DNA from: Bacteroidota bacterium
GTDB lineage: Bacteria; Bacteroidota; Bacteroidia; Flavobacteriales; Weeksellaceae
Direction: 5' to 3'
Length of the DNA: 64,000 nt
NCBI GenBank assembly: GCA_023419095.1
Contig: JAEZYN010000045.1
Span: 1-64,000 of the forward strand
How positions within the stretch are numbered: the first letter of the stretch is position 1; every line of letters starts with the position of its first letter. The translations under genes were made by a program, and so were the position numbers. The notes under the pieces were generated by a model. It was not told the DNA's origin. It ran no database searches and saw nothing but the letters and a program-made list of their open reading frames with translations. Shown in pieces: positions 35,312-43,673 of the stretch.

Positions 35312-35330
35312 ATTTGGAACGATTCTAAAT
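35312..35330 (-). promoter_or_regulatory. Fur-like operator 2
   Basis: ATTTGGAAC-G-ATTCTAAAT, a 9-1-9 palindrome with 7 of 9 matching pairs and the same consensus as operator 1 (ATTTAGAATNATTCTAAAT). The centres of the two sites are 48 bp apart, close to a whole number of helical turns. Confidence 0.55.
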
Positions 35331-35339
35331 TAATTTTAA

Positions 35340-35845
35340 ATGTTTGTCCGGTTTCTGAGTTTGACGAATTGTGCTGAAAGGCGTATGCTTTACCTCCTGC
35401 CCTCCAATTACGTTCAATATTCCGCTGTACGGTGGAAACGCCGATGCGCTCAGTGGCACATTAAAACACCAGCTTCCAATATCGTATACGTACATTTCAA
35501 ATGGTCTCCACTTCAGTTCCTTCGCAGGTTATACCCCGTTATGTGTGACAAAAAGACCCCCCGTTCCCGCACCATTGCATCTTGGCTTCCCATAACTATT
35601 GCGATGTCGCGGATTTGCAATCTTTCCACGCAGTTTGTAATTTGTATTATGCCCGCCGTTGCCCCTGTTCACGCTGATTGTTAGAGCGCGGTGTCATCCC
35701 GATCCGCCGCGGCGGAGACCGGATCTCTTTTGCGCAGCAAAAGCTTGCATTCTCAAATTCTCAAATTACCACATTCTCAAATGTCGGTTTAAAAATAATG
35801 AACATTTGTGCATAAATACATTGTACAGCAGTTGCCTGCAAAACA
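35340..35845. other. Gene-free interval with a dispersed repeat unit
   Basis: About 500 bp. 35692-35782 holds the tcatcccgatccgccgcgg unit followed by agatctc-like, gcgcagcaaaagc and attctcaaatt words, as in the 30-kb array. Frames across 35340-35690 are not protein-like. Confidence 0.5.
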
Positions 35846-35848
35846 CAA

Positions 35849-35877
35849 AAAAACCGCCCGTAAACGGAGCGGTTTTT
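35849..35877 (-). terminator. Terminator of the GEVED protein gene
   Basis: AAAAACCGC (35849-35857) pairs with GCGGTTTTT (35869-35877). Read on the - strand it follows the stop at 35896 by about 20 bp and carries T-tracts on both strands. Confidence 0.75.
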
Positions 35878-35895
35878 ACTTAAATTCTTAAATAT

Positions 35896-37002
35896 TTATT
35901 GTTTGATAAGCTTTTTTGTTATAGCTGTGCCGTCTTTAAGGCGGACCGTCATCAGATACATGCCGGCTTTAAGGTGACGCACATCAATTCGCTCTGTACC
36001 GCCAAAATGCGCAACCTGACGACCCATACTGTCGACAAGCTGAATTTCGCTGACAGCACTTTGTACATTGATATTGACCACGTCTTTAGCCGGATTTGGG
36101 TAGATCTGAACTGCCTGAGCAGAACTGTTGCTTACACCCATGGTTCCCTGCACTTTGAGCGTATAATCTTCGGTTTCGCCATAGGTATCGGACACATCAC
36201 AGGCCTTACCGGCTGTCGCTCCCGCTTGCCCAACTGTTGAAAGCCTTACCCGCATACGGTAGTCACCGTCTGCGATATTGGCAGGGATGGTGATGGTTTT
36301 AGTCAGCGTTCCCTGGTCTGTAGAACCAACATAAATGAATTCGTTTGCATCGAACAGGAAGTTCTTGTTATAATCAATCCAAACGGAAACCGACTGCTCA
36401 AACCAACCGTAACCGATGATGACCTCGAGGATGTAAGTTCCTCCGCGGGATACCGTGGCTGTTTTCGCACTGAAATCCGAAAAACCGCTGCTGCTGCAAC
36501 CGGACAGACTTTCAAGGTCTGCGAATTTCACGCTTTGGATGACGGCGCCGTCGCTGCAGTTGAGTGAAGGCTCACAATAGGAATCGCGGATAATTTGGGT
36601 ACACTTGATGCGTCTGGCCGTAAATTCCCAGTCGCTGCTGAGGCAGTTGGCATTGCGGTGAGTGTAGAAGCGCACATTGCCGTCAGCAGTCGCGGTCCAC
36701 GTGGCTTTACCCGCACCTGAACTAAGCACGGTAGTACCGTCAGCAGTAGATACCGTCACGAAAACGACATCGCCCTCAATAGGATCGGCTATGAACTCAT
36801 AAGTGACGCCGGCGGTAAGTTTCACCACCGAATATTCACCTGTAAAGGCATAATCGACGATAAGTTCGGTAGTACCGGTACAGTTGGGCGTAAAGACACC
36901 TGAAGGATACTGGCCGTTCGGTGCCGTAAGGCAACCCGTAGACTGAGCGTTGGCCAATGACGAAAACGAAAGAAACGAAAGAAATAATAAAAATATTCTC
37001 AT
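35896..37002 (-). CDS. T9SS-secreted GEVED-domain protein
   Basis: 368 aa. Signal peptide MRIFLLFLSFLSFSSLANAQ from the ATG at 37002 (an upstream start at 37059 would bury it). Residues about 20-125 form a beta-rich domain with paired Cys; residues about 135-285 contain a GEVED domain (VSVWIDYNKNFLFDANE, YRMRVRLSTVG, YGETEDYTLKV); residues about 295-368 form a type A T9SS C-terminal sorting domain (VQIYPNPAKDVVNINV, GMYLMTVRLKDG, ITKKLIKQ). It is therefore exported by Sec, then by type IX secretion, and anchored or released at the cell surface. Adhesive or glycan-binding roles are common for this type, but the ligand is unknown. Confidence 0.88.
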   Translation of the reverse strand: MRIFLLFLSFLSFSSLANAQSTGCLTAPNGQYPSGVFTPNCTGTTELIVDYAFTGEYSVVKLTAGVTYEFIADPIEGDVVFVTVSTADGTTVLSSGAGKATWTATADGNVRFYTHRNANCLSSDWEFTARRIKCTQIIRDSYCEPSLNCSDGAVIQSVKFADLESLSGCSSSGFSDFSAKTATVSRGGTYILEVIIGYGWFEQSVSVWIDYNKNFLFDANEFIYVGSTDQGTLTKTITIPANIADGDYRMRVRLSTVGQAGATAGKACDVSDTYGETEDYTLKVQGTMGVSNSSAQAVQIYPNPAKDVVNINVQSAVSEIQLVDSMGRQVAHFGGTERIDVRHLKAGMYLMTVRLKDGTAITKKLIKQ

Positions 37003-37159
37003 AAATAAAATGTTTATGAGTCTAAGATAGCGATAATTTTTGCGTTGAGCCAAGAACAAGGCGCTTACTAAGGCCAGGAAGATGCCTTTAGCAACTGTAT
37101 TTTAATATTTTTTGACTTGTCGGGAATGCTGTCCAAAGGTCGGGGTAAGGCCTTAATGG

Positions 37160-37457
37160 GTCGAAATTAACTTAGTTTTTATGACTTCGTCGAACCACTG
37201 CGTCAGGTTTGCCTGGCGCACCATATCACGAATACCAAAGAACAATAATGAGTAAAAGAACCATCCGTCGCGGCGGAAAAGAATTGGATTTTTTCTAAAT
37301 TTTATAATTAGTTCTTTTGGCTTGAACCAAAAGAACCAAAAGTTCAAGACTTGGATCTTTGCCGCCTCTTTTTTAGATTTTTAATGGAGTTGGCGAAGTT
37401 CCTGCGTCGCTTTTTGCTAAAAAATTAAAATTTCTTTAAGAAAATTTTGACTCCTTA
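37160..37457 (+). repeat. Fold-back element copy C, interrupted at its inner stem
   Basis: 37183-37265 matches 480-590. 37311-37348 is a pseudoknot: GTTCTTTTGG/CCAAAAGAAC with loop CTTGAA complementary to TTCAAG (37343-37348). Relative to copies A and B two base pairs have changed on both sides. 37381-37457 matches bases 1-78 of the window and includes the 5' arm of the outer stem (37419-37437) and of the inner stem (37441-37450). Neither partner arm is present; sequence similarity stops at 37457 where prophage-specific DNA begins. Confidence 0.7.
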
Positions 37458-37534
37458 TATAATCGGCAAAACGAAAAGTACAAGTTTTTTTAGGCATGCC
37501 CTCCCATTTTGCGCTGGACAAATCTATGAAATTT

Positions 37535-37567
37535 AAACCCCGTTTAAAGAAAATTTAAACGGGGTTT
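37535..37567 (-). terminator. Terminator at the phage right end
   Basis: AAACCCCGTTTAAA (37535-37548) pairs perfectly with TTTAAACGGGGTTT (37554-37567) around a GAAAA loop. A 14-bp stem, 20 bp past the methylase stop, it insulates phage from host transcription. Confidence 0.85.
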
Positions 37568-37587
37568 ATTATGTCTTTAAAGTAGGT

Positions 37588-38412
37588 TTAAAGGTTCTTA
37601 TAAATCATAATATCATTATACCTACTGTTATGGTTCAGCTGGGTGCCGCGTGTGACGGTTGTAGCACCGTCGAACGGGTTGCGGCAATAGCCGTTCAGTT
37701 CCATCCAGTCACACAGTTCCACGATTTGGGATTTGTTGGAGGTGAAATAGAAGTAGCTGCTGTCTTCAAGACACTTCAGAACGTTCAGGTAATCCGTTAG
37801 CTTCCAGTAATCCGATCGGTTGTAGGTAGAAACGTCAGTTGACAAATACGGCGGATCAAGCAGGTACACCACGTTGCGCGTATTGCGGTATTCTGCAAAC
37901 AGGTCCCGGTAATCCTTTTTCACACGATCTACACCATCAAGATACCCGTCAGCTTTGTAATCTGATTGCCGCACCTTGCTGTAAAGCGTTTGTTTTTCAA
38001 ACTCCTCGAAGTTTGTGGCGTAGTTCATTGAAAACAGCACGGAACTCGAAAGCGTGATATAATCAACAAATCCCGGCTCCTGCTTTACGCGCTCGATGAT
38101 CTGATCCCGGTAAGCGCCGGTTACGCGTTGGCCGTCGGGGACGTTCTTTAGAATCTCCCTGAAATCACGCAGTACAGCGTTCGTATTGTCTACATTCTCG
38201 AGGCGGTGTGTATAGCCGTCGAAATCATTGTACACTACTTTTGCGTCCGGATGATGCTGTTTTACGGTGTGACTGAGGAACCCGGAACCGCCAAACAGAT
38301 CGACGTAGGTTGCTGTTGATGAAAAACCATTTAAAGCTTCTTTAAAATCTTTTTGAAACTTTCTTTTTTGCCCCTGAAAAGGCAGAGGCGCCTGTACATA
38401 ATTGTACTTCAT
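37588..38412 (-). CDS. DNA adenine methylase (Dam/D12 class)
   Basis: 274 aa. SAM-binding FxGxG motif as VDLFGGSGFLSH (about 40-51) and the catalytic DPPY as LLDPPYLS (about 181-188), with N-terminal PLPFQGQKRKF; the order (FGGSG before DPPY) is that of the D12/alpha class of N6-adenine methylases. It probably modifies phage or host DNA against restriction, in the genomic slot where Mu carries mom/com. Separated from the fibre operon by a strong hairpin, so likely transcribed from its own promoter. Target sequence is unknown. Confidence 0.9.
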   Translation of the reverse strand: MKYNYVQAPLPFQGQKRKFQKDFKEALNGFSSTATYVDLFGGSGFLSHTVKQHHPDAKVVYNDFDGYTHRLENVDNTNAVLRDFREILKNVPDGQRVTGAYRDQIIERVKQEPGFVDYITLSSSVLFSMNYATNFEEFEKQTLYSKVRQSDYKADGYLDGVDRVKKDYRDLFAEYRNTRNVVYLLDPPYLSTDVSTYNRSDYWKLTDYLNVLKCLEDSSYFYFTSNKSQIVELCDWMELNGYCRNPFDGATTVTRGTQLNHNSRYNDIMIYKNL

Positions 38413-38449
38413 AACTATAATTTAATTGTATTTTGTCTATATTTGCTGC

Positions 38450-38537
38450 TCTGACCTTTTAAACATGAAAACCCACTCAAAAGAAGACTTTGCGTCCTCC
38501 ATTGAGTGGGTTTTTATCTACGATTTAAAAGGTCAGA
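38450..38537. promoter_or_regulatory. Nested inverted repeats with a bidirectional terminator
   Basis: Outer arms TCTGACCTTTTAAA (38450-38463) and TTTAAAAGGTCAGA (38524-38537) are a perfect 14-bp match. Inside, AAAACCCACTCAA (38468-38480) pairs with TTGAGTGGGTTTT (38502-38514), a 13-bp stem with A/T tails on both strands. The inner hairpin should terminate the fibre operon. A TATATTTG box at 38438-38445 on the + strand could drive a short RNA into this structure. Confidence 0.7.
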
Positions 38538-38588
38538 TGTTTAAATTTGGAGGGCGTTTTTTTATTTCCCGCCTCCTGGGAACTGCTC

Positions 38589-39161
38589 TTACTTACTTTC
38601 CTTACTTATCGGATTCACCGGTTCTACAAACTCCAGTGGTTTGTTTAGAAGATACTCCTGGATGTTGCCGTACACATCGAATATTCCCGAAAACTGATCT
38701 TCCATATCCACTATTTTCTGAATCAGCGTTTGCGCCGAAACACTGAAGGTTTTCAGCATGCGGGCAAAGCGGATATAGGCAGGCAGAACCCTATACGGCG
38801 TTAGCTGCGTTTCGGTGTATTCTGTTTCTTCCAGTCTTTCAGCTTCACTAACAAATTCGGCGTTTGGGATCATATAGCCGTGGGCATCTCGCAAAACTAC
38901 ATTGTAGGCGTTAGTGATGATCCAATCTTCTAAACCGGATTTGAAGGAATGCACCTGCTGCATAGTCTCCAGATCAACGTGGATTAGATAACCAAAAATT
39001 GACAGCCTTTGAGCATCTGCATCAGGGAAATACTTTGTTACTACTAATATTCTCCCGATTTTGGCAGGAAACATCGGGTGGTCGCTGATTTGTCCTGCGT
39101 ACTGAGCTTCGTCAGCAGGAGGGATGAATGGTGTTATATTGAAAGGGGTTTTTGTTTTCAT
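38589..39161 (-). CDS. Phage tail-fibre-operon protein, unknown
   Basis: 190 aa, last gene of the fibre operon; its start overlaps the fibre stop (TAATG). No signal or TM segments. Position right after a large fibre gene suggests a fibre assembly chaperone or a distal fibre component, but no recognisable family motif supports this. Mixed alpha/beta composition. Confidence 0.6.
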   Translation of the reverse strand: MKTKTPFNITPFIPPADEAQYAGQISDHPMFPAKIGRILVVTKYFPDADAQRLSIFGYLIHVDLETMQQVHSFKSGLEDWIITNAYNVVLRDAHGYMIPNAEFVSEAERLEETEYTETQLTPYRVLPAYIRFARMLKTFSVSAQTLIQKIVDMEDQFSGIFDVYGNIQEYLLNKPLEFVEPVNPISKESK

Positions 39162-41431
39162 TACGGTTTCTCTTTAATTGTGAATTTAAACTCTCTAATC
39201 GCATGAGTAGCCTTAATTCGCGGGTCTCTTATATAAAGGGCCAAAGGGTTATAAAAATTACTAATCGTCCACTGTGTTTGTTTAACAAAAGAGCCACTGG
39301 GATTAAACAATTTTACCAAAACCACATTTCCTGTTTTGTAAAAGATAATTTTATAAAATTCACCGACTAAAAGGTCCACGAATCCCCAAAATCCAGACTG
39401 CGATGCGGGGATGGGGTTTTCTTTAATTACATCAGTGATATTTGCTATTTGAGTAGAATCCGCTGTTGTTAAGCCAAGCCACCATGATTCATGCGCTCCG
39501 GTACCGGGGTACCTAATGTTTGTATTCGTTTCAACTATGATTTCATAGTCTTTATTAATTTGGAAAATATTACCAGTAATGAATAGGTTTCCACCATCTT
39601 CATCAACAATGCCGTAATTTTCGTGATTTAAAGGATTTTGAGTTCTTATGTAATTTTGTGCTCTCACGTTGTTTGCGAGCCAAGTTGGATTAATAGTATA
39701 AGGGTTTCCCGCATCATCGGTTGTTTTCAAAACATTCAACCAACTTTCCGGATATAGGTTTATTATATTAAATTCATTTGAGACTGTTAATTTTCCTGTA
39801 GATAATCCTTGAACCGCAACTCCGTTTTGTATTTTAATCAAATACTCGCCATTCGGGAAATTTTCAGGTATCAACCACACAGTTCTAATAAGAGTGGTGC
39901 TAATATTCAAAAAGTTACTTGCATATACTTTATCAGTTCCATTCTCTATCCATATTGAAGCTGGGTCTAATAGTGTAAGATTTAAACCATTTAGGTCTAT
40001 TGTTGTTGAAACCCCTTTCTGTATAAAAGAAGGGAAAGAATGTGAAATAGTAGGAGATGCCGGTACAGCAGTCCCTAATAAAGCCGTCCTCATCGCTGTC
40101 TTTTGAGCACTACTTGCATTTTGTACCGCCAAAGTAGTTGCTTGTGGGTCTGCAAAATCTCTTGTCACCATTTCGCCAGTGGTTGGATGAACAACTACAA
40201 CTTTTGTATAACTCCCAATACCCGTTTTATCTACCAATCCTTTCAAATAATGAAAGAAACCGGCTGTATTCCACGTAAAAGTATTTCCCTGCGTAAAAAT
40301 TCGGGCAGAAACATTGCTTAAATCTGTATTAGCGATATTTTGCATAACAGCCGTTACCCAAGTAAATGCAGCACCCACTTTCTGAAGCATCCACGTTCCG
40401 TCAGCGGTCGGTTTATCGACCTTTAAAGCATCAGCGGCAATCCTTTCGTTTTTCTCCAGTAAGTCAGCGGCCGCGCGGTTTACAATTTCAGTATTCAAAT
40501 CCGCATTCAAAGCGTACGCGGATAAATCCGGAAGTTCACCGCCACTCATCACACCAACAATTTCCAGTGCATCCCTGCGAAGTTTTACCTTGCAGCTTTG
40601 ATCGCCCTTGAGGGTAAGCGCGCGTGCAAAACGAAAAACATCATCATCCGTTACCGCTGCGGAATCAAGCAACAAATCGCCGCCAGTGGCATTGTAAATC
40701 CAAAACTCTTTACCATCCCAGGACGGTGATGCATTGCGGTCGATCAGCGCGTTTCTAATGCCGCCAATGGTTGCACCTTCCACGCTGCCGGTGATATAGT
40801 AAGACGAACGCAGATCGTAGCTGTACGGCAATATCGTTAGCACCTCAGTAAGATTGAAGGTTCGCCATCCGTCCTCTTCATTGTATTTTAATCCGGACGC
40901 CGGTTCCGGCTCAATATTTTGTCCGGTTGTACTTGCAGTAATCTTACGGATTACAAATGCACCAGGAGGCAATGGAGGTTCCACTGCCTCCAGTGCTTCC
41001 GCACCTTCTGCAAGAAAAAATAAACCCGGTTCTGGAAGAGCATAAACAATCAGGCTTTTAGTGTAATTTACAACAGGAGTGTAAGCGAAATTATTTTCAA
41101 AAGCACGCTCATAGACCACGCCATTTAGGCGAACCTTGTTCTTACCCGATTCATGAACGGCAACTTTTACCGTGCTGTTGGTCGCCGTGATTTTGCCCAC
41201 GGCCAAAGCCTCAGATGTTTTGACGCTGAAGGGCAGTTGATGATCGGGCACAACGCCGTTCACCAGGTCCGCTTTCTCTTGCAGCACTTTTGGCAATCCA
41301 TCCACGTCATCGAGTGGCACTTTTTCCCACTTGTGCCGGAAGGAATCTAACCAAGTCCAAAACTGGTCCTCCGTGGGTTTTTTGAGGGTACGAAACCACT
41401 CCTTTATCGTGTTTGTATTTACTACAGGCAT
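39161..41431 (-). CDS. Phage tail fibre / receptor-binding protein
   Basis: 756 aa, the largest gene of the block. The N-terminal 70 residues (VNTNTIKEWFRTLKKPTEDQFWTW) look like a baseplate-attachment segment found in Bacteroidota phage fibres; the middle is Thr/Ala-rich with heptad-like stretches (NADLNTEIVNRAAADLLEKNERIAADALKV) expected of a trimeric stalk; the last ~200 residues (from about 550) are beta-rich with many aromatic residues, plausible as the receptor-binding tip. An IPT/TIG-like strand pattern appears near PASPTISHSFPSFIQKG. Likely decides host range. Confidence 0.7.
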   Translation of the reverse strand: MPVVNTNTIKEWFRTLKKPTEDQFWTWLDSFRHKWEKVPLDDVDGLPKVLQEKADLVNGVVPDHQLPFSVKTSEALAVGKITATNSTVKVAVHESGKNKVRLNGVVYERAFENNFAYTPVVNYTKSLIVYALPEPGLFFLAEGAEALEAVEPPLPPGAFVIRKITASTTGQNIEPEPASGLKYNEEDGWRTFNLTEVLTILPYSYDLRSSYYITGSVEGATIGGIRNALIDRNASPSWDGKEFWIYNATGGDLLLDSAAVTDDDVFRFARALTLKGDQSCKVKLRRDALEIVGVMSGGELPDLSAYALNADLNTEIVNRAAADLLEKNERIAADALKVDKPTADGTWMLQKVGAAFTWVTAVMQNIANTDLSNVSARIFTQGNTFTWNTAGFFHYLKGLVDKTGIGSYTKVVVVHPTTGEMVTRDFADPQATTLAVQNASSAQKTAMRTALLGTAVPASPTISHSFPSFIQKGVSTTIDLNGLNLTLLDPASIWIENGTDKVYASNFLNISTTLIRTVWLIPENFPNGEYLIKIQNGVAVQGLSTGKLTVSNEFNIINLYPESWLNVLKTTDDAGNPYTINPTWLANNVRAQNYIRTQNPLNHENYGIVDEDGGNLFITGNIFQINKDYEIIVETNTNIRYPGTGAHESWWLGLTTADSTQIANITDVIKENPIPASQSGFWGFVDLLVGEFYKIIFYKTGNVVLVKLFNPSGSFVKQTQWTISNFYNPLALYIRDPRIKATHAIREFKFTIKEKP

Positions 41432-41437
41432 TTAATT

Positions 41438-42217
41438 CTAATTAAATCCGACAAAACGGATGAATTTTACAATTCTGGAAGGTTGGATATTGGTGTGCGA
41501 CTGGCCGCCGCCTACGGTTGATGTGGACTTATTTTGATTGATCTCGTATAAGTTTTGCCCGCCATCATAACCCGGATTCGCGTTGCCATTGTTTTTCGGA
41601 TATCGTTCAAAGAATACACTGTGGCTGTGTGAGGGAATCTGATCGACGGTTAGCGTCACCTGAGCCGTACCGAGCGTAGTATCCAGCGCCCCGAAATTCA
41701 CATCACCAGGAGCGTGGCCAACCGGCACTTTACCTGCTAAATCAGTGTGCTCTACCCAGCCGACCGGAATAGCATCTGCAGGTTTTCCCCATATCGCAAC
41801 CAAACCAACCGGCACCGCTTTTTCAAGCTGCAGCAGTCTGTCCTCCAATGCAAACAAGGTCATCGGGCGGCGGAAATCGGCCCACGGATATGTTACCGGG
41901 CCTTCACCGAAAGTGGCATATCTTACATAGATGACGCTCTTTACAGAACCGTCTTCGAAGCCGCGTTGATCGCCGGTCTCAACAATGACGACGTTATCGG
42001 TTTTTGTGGTTCCTACAAAGGGGATCAGTTCGCCATAAATTGACACAAAGCCATCGGTAACGGTGCCGCCAGTCGAATCCTGGCAACCGGTAATAATGGC
42101 AAGATCGCCCACCATATTGCCATAAGCATTAAAGTTCTTGTACGCCTCCTGTGCGGCGTCCAATATCTGTGTACTTAGCGGAAATCCGCCTGACTGATTA
42201 TAGTCTATTTTGTTCAT
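41438..42217 (-). CDS. Phage tail collar-domain protein
   Basis: 259 aa. Residues ~135-175 contain the collar motif (VGLVAIWGKPADAIPVGWV, then GKVPVGHAPGD), and the C-terminus has LTVDQIPSHSHSVFF with HxH residues as in metal-coordinating fibre tips, plus SHTNIQPSRIV. Phage_tail_col-type proteins form short fibres or tip complexes. It starts in an overlap with the 153-aa gene stop and is followed 6 bp later by the large fibre gene. Confidence 0.8.
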   Translation of the reverse strand: MNKIDYNQSGGFPLSTQILDAAQEAYKNFNAYGNMVGDLAIITGCQDSTGGTVTDGFVSIYGELIPFVGTTKTDNVVIVETGDQRGFEDGSVKSVIYVRYATFGEGPVTYPWADFRRPMTLFALEDRLLQLEKAVPVGLVAIWGKPADAIPVGWVEHTDLAGKVPVGHAPGDVNFGALDTTLGTAQVTLTVDQIPSHSHSVFFERYPKNNGNANPGYDGGQNLYEINQNKSTSTVGGGQSHTNIQPSRIVKFIRFVGFN

Positions 42218-42678
42218 TACTCTTTGATTATTTTATAACGTTTGGAAGCCAACCGGTAGAAGTCCACTAAGCTTTTCATCTCATAAATGCTGAATAAAAG
42301 ATCAGCCGGAACTACTACAATAAAGTCTACACCGGTATCAGCGTAATCGCTATCGTCGTACAAATACATTGCTCCCAGGAAGGTTGGTTTTTCTTCAGCA
42401 TCTGTATAAATATATTTCCGTTTAAAGGCGTTCCCTTCATCGATCCTAATGCGACGCTGCTGATTATCAAACCTGTCATTTAACGCGGCTCTCAAATAGC
42501 ATATCTGCGAATTGTGAGCGAGGTTGTAGATGTTATCGCGCCGGTACTGGAGCCACCAGTAATGCACATCCGCAACCGGTGACAAAAGCAGCGTAATCCA
42601 GGCGTTCATGTGTCCGTTTCGCAGGAACGTTGGCAAAAGCAACATGCCGAACCGGCTCCAATTGATGTTAAACCACAT
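42217..42678 (-). CDS. Baseplate/tail protein (gp48-position)
   Basis: 153 aa. Position between baseplate J and the fibre genes corresponds to Mu gp48/P2 gpI (tail protein I). The N-terminus has a hydrophobic aromatic stretch (NRFGMLLLPTFLRNG-like; INWSRFGMLLLPTFLR) and a conserved-looking WWLQYRRDNIYNLAHNSQICYLRAALNDRFD. This WLxxYR...NSQxCyLrxaLN pattern recurs in Bacteroidota tail clusters as I recall them. Function inferred from synteny. Confidence 0.55.
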   Translation of the reverse strand: MWFNINWSRFGMLLLPTFLRNGHMNAWITLLLSPVADVHYWWLQYRRDNIYNLAHNSQICYLRAALNDRFDNQQRRIRIDEGNAFKRKYIYTDAEEKPTFLGAMYLYDDSDYADTGVDFIVVVPADLLFSIYEMKSLVDFYRLASKRYKIIKE

Positions 42679-42680
42679 AC

Positions 42681-43529
42681 TTAATTCGCTATATATTCGA
42701 TGAAATCGTAATTCTCGATTGTGAAATACCCTGATACCGGAATCCTTTTCACCGATATGTTTTCAAAAGTTCCGTACGCGGTTCCGGTACTGTCAATCCA
42801 TTTTGAAGCGGCGTTCACGAGGTGCGGAATCATAACCCCGTCCGTGGTCTGAAGCTTATCAATTAATGCAGTCAGTATCAATTCGCCATCGAACGGCAAT
42901 TCTTTCATAAAGGCTTTTAGAGCGTCTTCTACGGGTTTGCGGCCGGATGTTATAGACACGCCGTTTGCGGTTAATAACAGCGGGTTGTAGTAGATTTTCA
43001 AACGAAGCTGAAGCACGTCCGGAAGGTAATTGATTACCGTAATTTTCACGCCGGCATCACGCACAAAGTCTTCGAAGTAAACAACCAAAGCGGCGTACTG
43101 TTCAGGTTCCAAAGGTTGCAAATCACCGGCCGCGTTTTCGGTAGCTACTTTAATGATCAGGCGGCTTTCGTAGGTTGCTTCCGTTACCGCTGCATACTTG
43201 ATAATTTTAGAAGCTTCAATTTGTTCTTCAGTAAATCCTTCATTATTGAACTTATCAGAATCCGGATAAAGATCGAAGCCGTATTGAAAGTTCAGGGCTT
43301 TTCGCCGGTACCATCGGGCGGTGTGTGGTTTCTGTTCGGAAAGAATAAGGTTCACTTCAGCTTTGTGCGCATCAAACAAAGTCTCGAGCACCCAAATAGC
43401 GTAGGCCGTCACATAGAGCCAAAGCCGCCAAACAGCGGTTTTAGAAGTAGAACTCAATACCGCTAAATTCGGATCGCTTTCTTTTTTTGCCAGAATGTCT
43501 GCGTAAATCGCTTCTATCGTTCGTGCCAT
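42681..43529 (-). CDS. Baseplate J-like protein (Mu gp47-type)
   Basis: 282 aa. N-terminal ARTIEAIYADILAKK, then WRLWLYVTAYAIWVLETLFDAHKAEV and WYRRKALNFQYG, followed by beta-rich domains ending NISVKRIPVSGYF; this is the short flavobacterial form of baseplate wedge protein J. Its start codon overlaps the stop of the 47-aa Cys-rich gene (TAATG), so the two are translationally coupled. Confidence 0.75.
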   Translation of the reverse strand: MARTIEAIYADILAKKESDPNLAVLSSTSKTAVWRLWLYVTAYAIWVLETLFDAHKAEVNLILSEQKPHTARWYRRKALNFQYGFDLYPDSDKFNNEGFTEEQIEASKIIKYAAVTEATYESRLIIKVATENAAGDLQPLEPEQYAALVVYFEDFVRDAGVKITVINYLPDVLQLRLKIYYNPLLLTANGVSITSGRKPVEDALKAFMKELPFDGELILTALIDKLQTTDGVMIPHLVNAASKWIDSTGTAYGTFENISVKRIPVSGYFTIENYDFIEYIAN

Positions 43530-43672
43530 TATAATTCAAATTTGTTACAGGCTGTATCTTTTAACCTTATTTGCTCCTGTTTTTTAGTGCAAAATGTTTT
43601 TCGTTTTGAAACTTTATGAAATGCGCAATGTTTACATTTTGCTTCATAAAAAATTTCCATCTTTATAGCCAT
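43529..43672 (-). CDS. 47-aa Cys-rich (zinc-ribbon-like) protein
   Basis: A short ORF between the LysM-like and baseplate J genes. It encodes MAIKMEIFYEAKCKHCAFHKV... with Cys at C-x2-C near residues 13-16 and two more Cys at about 28 and 42, a possible zinc-binding set, and is strongly basic. ATG at 43672 is 1 bp from the upstream gene and the stop overlaps the baseplate J start (TAATG). That coupling, and the lack of any gap, support it as a real gene. In Mu-like phages a small Com-type zinc-finger protein regulates translation of mom; whether this one has a similar role is speculation. Confidence 0.55.
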   Translation of the reverse strand: MAIKMEIFYEAKCKHCAFHKVSKRKTFCTKKQEQIRLKDTACNKFEL

Positions 43673-43673
43673 G

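Noticed and set aside
37440..37520. Mu-type TG terminal dinucleotide and transposase sites at the prophage end
   Set aside because: The divergence point at 37458 does not begin with TG, and without the other end no terminal repeat can be compared.
38426..38746. Forward ORF over the terminator and fibre-operon end
   Set aside because: It crosses nested hairpins and is antisense to a supported gene; composition is not protein-like.
39161..43529. Diversity-generating retroelement acting on the fibre genes
   Set aside because: No reverse transcriptase or template/variable repeat pair is visible in the window.
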